Shown: positions 6,491 to 7,733 of the stretch, in pieces
How the letters are laid out: every line of letters begins with the position of its first letter
How positions within the stretch are numbered: the stretch's first letter is position 1
Assembly: GCA_030044395.1 (NCBI GenBank)
Contig: JASHVW010000185.1
Location: forward strand, 1-7,733
From: Verrucomicrobiia bacterium
Lineage (GTDB): Bacteria; Verrucomicrobiota; Verrucomicrobiia; Limisphaerales; UBA11358
Reading direction: 5' to 3'
Length of the DNA stretch: 7,733 nt
Position numbers and translations under genes: made by a program
The notes under the pieces: model-generated
What the model saw: the letters and a program-made list of their open reading frames with translations, nothing else
The model's database searches: none
Told to the model about the DNA's origin: nothing

Positions 6491-6575
6491 TTCAATTGCT
6501 CGCCGCCAGTCGCATTGTTTTATCTGTATGGCACTTGTCCTGCTCAATTGCTCGCACGCAGGCTCAATCACGCAC
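6491..6575 (+). repeat. Short direct repeats flanking the second sigma-54 element
   Basis: TCAATTGCTCGC occurs at 6492-6503 and again, identical, at 6544-6555, 52 bases apart. The surrounding 19 bases are about 15/19 alike. A third, partial copy, GCTCAATCACGCAC (6562-6575), follows, matching the GCTCAAT...CGCAC pattern of 6542-6558. The second copy overlaps the downstream edge of the -12 element and the predicted transcript start. This is visible in the sequence; the function is unknown. Confidence 0.5.
6529..6544 (+). promoter_or_regulatory. Candidate sigma-54 promoter in the amtB-glnA gap
   Basis: TGGCACTTGTCCTGCT matches TGGCACG-N4-TTGCW with only the seventh position and the first T of the -12 box differing. 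GG (6530-6531) and GC (6542-6543) have the exact required spacing. The predicted transcript start is near 6555. It could drive glnA through a leader of about 420 bases, or a separate short transcript ending at the terminator at 6765-6810. Its occurrence between two nitrogen genes, one of which already has a sigma-54 promoter, raises its credibility. Confidence 0.65.
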
Positions 6576-6810
6576 TTGTGCCGTTGAACGCGCCCGCTTT
6601 TCAACAGACACGACATCTAAACTGAAATGGCGAAACATGGACCAGAATATTCGTGGCGGGACCGCCCCCACCCGCCTGCGTTCGGCTATGGCGCGTCACG
6701 CGTGGTTTATCGGAATATCGTGGAGAAAAATGGCGCGCGGTTTGCCCGCCAGGAGGAGCTGGGGAACGGCGCGGACGCCCGGCATGTTCGTCCGCGCCGT
6801 TTTTGCTTTT
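6555..6810 (+). ncRNA. Predicted sigma-54-driven small RNA or terminated glnA leader
   Basis: This span runs from the predicted start of the sigma-54 element at 6529-6544 to the T-tract of a strong intrinsic terminator, giving about 250 bases. The ATG-initiated frames at 6627 and 6637 read through the terminator without a stop, so neither would be a complete gene on such a transcript. Small helices are visible: GTTGAA (6583-6588) with TTCAAC (6600-6605), and TGGCG (6730-6734) with CGCCA (6747-6751). A perfect AGGAGG (6751-6756) lies just before the terminator stem with no ATG, GTG or TTG start after it. I recognise no known RNA family. It may be a nitrogen-regulated sRNA or an attenuator region for glnA. 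Existence and ends are inferred, not observed. Confidence 0.4.
6765..6810 (+). terminator. Strong intrinsic terminator inside the amtB-glnA gap
   Basis: AACGGCGCGGACG (6765-6777) pairs perfectly with CGTCCGCGCCGTT (6789-6801), a 13-base stem with an 11-base loop. It is followed by a T-tract, TTTTTGCTTTT (6800-6810). It is oriented for plus-strand transcription, 536 bases beyond the amtB terminator and 167 bases before glnA. It therefore needs a transcript of its own, or it acts as an attenuator on glnA. Confidence 0.88.
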
Positions 6811-6868
6811 CCCGCGCTGTGAATAACTATTTCTGGACGCGTTGTATTTTGATGGCAGAATCCCGAAC

Positions 6869-6896
6869 CGGCGCGCTTAAACGTTTGGCCGCGCCG
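6869..6896. other. Short GC hairpin upstream of glnA
   Basis: CGGCGCG (6869-6875) pairs with CGCGCCG (6890-6896) around a 14-base loop that contains the palindrome AAACGTTT. No T-tract follows, so it is not a terminator. It may be a leader structure or an operator for glnA, 81 bases before the start codon. Confidence 0.3.
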
Positions 6897-6977
6897 TAAA
6901 CAAGCCAAACAGGCAATTCATCTGAATTCCACAACACAAAAAACAAAACACACACATACCTAAACTCGACAATACCT

Positions 6978-7733
6978 ATGGCAACTCCCAAGAGCGTTAT
7001 TGAAATGGCAAAAAAAGCCGGCGCTAAAATGGTGGACATTAAATTCGTGGACACCTTCGGCACCTGGCAACACTTCACCATCCCCATCGCCGAATTCAGC
7101 GAGGAAAGCTTCTCCGACGGACTCGGCTTCGACGGTTCGTCCATTCGCGGTTGGAAATCCATCGAGGCCTCCGACATGCTCGCTATGCCCGACCCCGAAA
7201 CGGCCTTCATTGACCCCTTCATGGCCGAAGCGACGTTGTCACTGACCTGCACCATTTCGGAAACCGGCACCAGGGAACCTTATAATCGCGACCCGCGCGG
7301 TATCGCCCAGCGCGCCGAAGCTTATTTGAAAAGCACTGGCATCGCCGATACCGCCGTGTTCGGCCCCGAAGCCGAATTTTTCATCTTCGACAGCGTCCAG
7401 TTCGATTCCAAATGCAACGGCACGTTTTACTCCGTTGATTCCGAGGAAGCCATATGGAACACCGCCAAGGGCAGTTGCTGTGAGCCGAATCTCGGCAACA
7501 AAATCCGTCACAAGGAGGGTTATTTTCCGGTCGCACCCCAGGATACCCAGCAGGACATCCGCACCGAGATGTGCCTCATCATGGAGCAGCTCGGCGTCAA
7601 GATCGAACGCCAGCACCACGAAGTTGCCACCGGCGGCCAGGCAGAAATTGATTATCGCTTTAACACCCTCGTCACCGCCGCAGATTGGATGATGATTTAC
7701 AAATACGTCATCAAAAACGTCGCCAAGAAACAC
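6978..7733 (+). CDS. glnA: Glutamine synthetase type I, N-terminal 252 residues
   Basis: The frame from the ATG at 6978 is open to the window edge (252 codons of about 470). It begins MATPKSVIEMAKKAGAKM and carries GFDGSSIRGW (residues 50-59) of the N-terminal beta-grasp domain. The catalytic-domain metal ligands in FGPEAEFFIFD (E131, E133) correspond to E129/E131 of the enteric enzyme. YFPVAPQD follows, then HHEVATGGQAEI with E215 and E223 in the spacing of E212/E220. It closes with YKYVIKNVAKKH. The enzyme, a dodecamer in the cytoplasm, condenses ammonium and glutamate with ATP to give glutamine. It is the natural partner of the GlnK-AmtB pair upstream. The C-terminal half, including the adenylylation tyrosine loop, lies outside the window. 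No Shine-Dalgarno sequence is present; the leader is A/C-rich. Possible control is through the upstream sigma-54 element and terminator. Confidence 0.97.
   Translation, partial: MATPKSVIEMAKKAGAKMVDIKFVDTFGTWQHFTIPIAEFSEESFSDGLGFDGSSIRGWKSIEASDMLAMPDPETAFIDPFMAEATLSLTCTISETGTREPYNRDPRGIAQRAEAYLKSTGIADTAVFGPEAEFFIFDSVQFDSKCNGTFYSVDSEEAIWNTAKGSCCEPNLGNKIRHKEGYFPVAPQDTQQDIRTEMCLIMEQLGVKIERQHHEVATGGQAEIDYRFNTLVTAADWMMIYKYVIKNVAKKH

Larger units (their letters stand above)
6171..6977. other. 807-base intergenic region between amtB and glnA
   Basis: This gap is unusually long for two genes of one pathway and contains no convincing protein gene. In order it holds the amtB terminator (6193-6229), a 113-base inverted-repeat element (6228-6340), an unremarkable stretch (6341-6438), tandem 12-base repeats (6439-6462), and a sigma-54 promoter match flanked by direct repeats (6491-6575). 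It then holds a possible non-coding transcript ending in a strong terminator (6765-6810), a short GC hairpin (6869-6896), and a G-free A/C-rich leader before glnA. Two plus-strand ORFs, at 6430-6822 and 6627-6899, resemble no family and read through the terminator. Confidence 0.7.

Noticed and set aside
6430..6822. 130-codon plus-strand ORF in the amtB-glnA gap
   Set aside because: It spans the tandem repeats, the sigma-54 element and the terminator stem, shows no family resemblance, and has a composition typical of a chance frame in GC-rich DNA.
6627..6899. 90-codon plus-strand ORF (MAKHGPEYSW...)
   Set aside because: It reads through the 13-base-stem terminator at 6765-6801 without a stop and shows no recognisable domain. 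A short leader peptide cannot be excluded but is unsupported.
6555..6977. Known glutamine riboswitch upstream of glnA
   Set aside because: I could not recognise the conserved core of the cyanobacterial glnA RNA motif or other known glutamine-sensing leaders, and those are not known from this kind of organism.
7239..7733. Long minus-strand ORF opposite glnA
   Set aside because: It is a shadow of the strongly conserved glnA frame on the plus strand.
1..7733. CRISPR arrays, tRNA or rRNA genes, phage or defence genes
   Set aside because: I saw no regularly spaced repeats, tRNA cloverleaf signatures or rRNA segments. All recognised genes are metabolic, transport or regulatory.

Overview
The window looks like chromosomal DNA from a free-living Gram-negative bacterium, most likely a member of Verrucomicrobiota (Pedosphaera/Limisphaerales-like). 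This assignment is inferred from protein style, moderately high GC, start sites without Shine-Dalgarno sequences, and repeat elements of a kind I recall from that group. It is not proven. The core of the window is a nitrogen-assimilation locus.

Layout. The minus strand carries three genes: the first 53 codons of carB (1-161, running off the left edge), a Tat-exported serine hydrolase of the beta-lactamase/class C family (500-2098), and a CLC-type chloride/proton exchanger with two C-terminal CBS domains (2162-3883). The plus strand carries a PII signal protein (glnK, 4133-4471), its ammonium channel amtB (4506-6170), and the first 252 codons of type I glutamine synthetase glnA (6978 to the right edge). 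The ClC gene and glnK are divergent across a 249-base gap.

How the genes work together. AmtB admits ammonium, GlnK senses 2-oxoglutarate and ATP/ADP and plugs AmtB, and glutamine synthetase fixes the ammonium. CarB uses the glutamine-derived amide for carbamoyl phosphate. A near-consensus sigma-54 (-24/-12) element sits 61 bases before the glnK start, which fits NtrC-type nitrogen control.

Non-coding regions. Two gaps exceed 300 bases. The gap at 162-499 is filled with stacked palindromes resembling dispersed repeats. The 807-base gap between amtB and glnA holds a strong terminator, a 113-base element with perfect 21-base inverted ends, tandem short repeats, a second good sigma-54 promoter match, and a second strong intrinsic terminator about 250 bases downstream of it. 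That promoter-terminator pair, with no convincing ORF inside, predicts either a nitrogen-regulated small RNA or a conditionally terminated glnA leader. It is the most interesting unexplained structure in the window.
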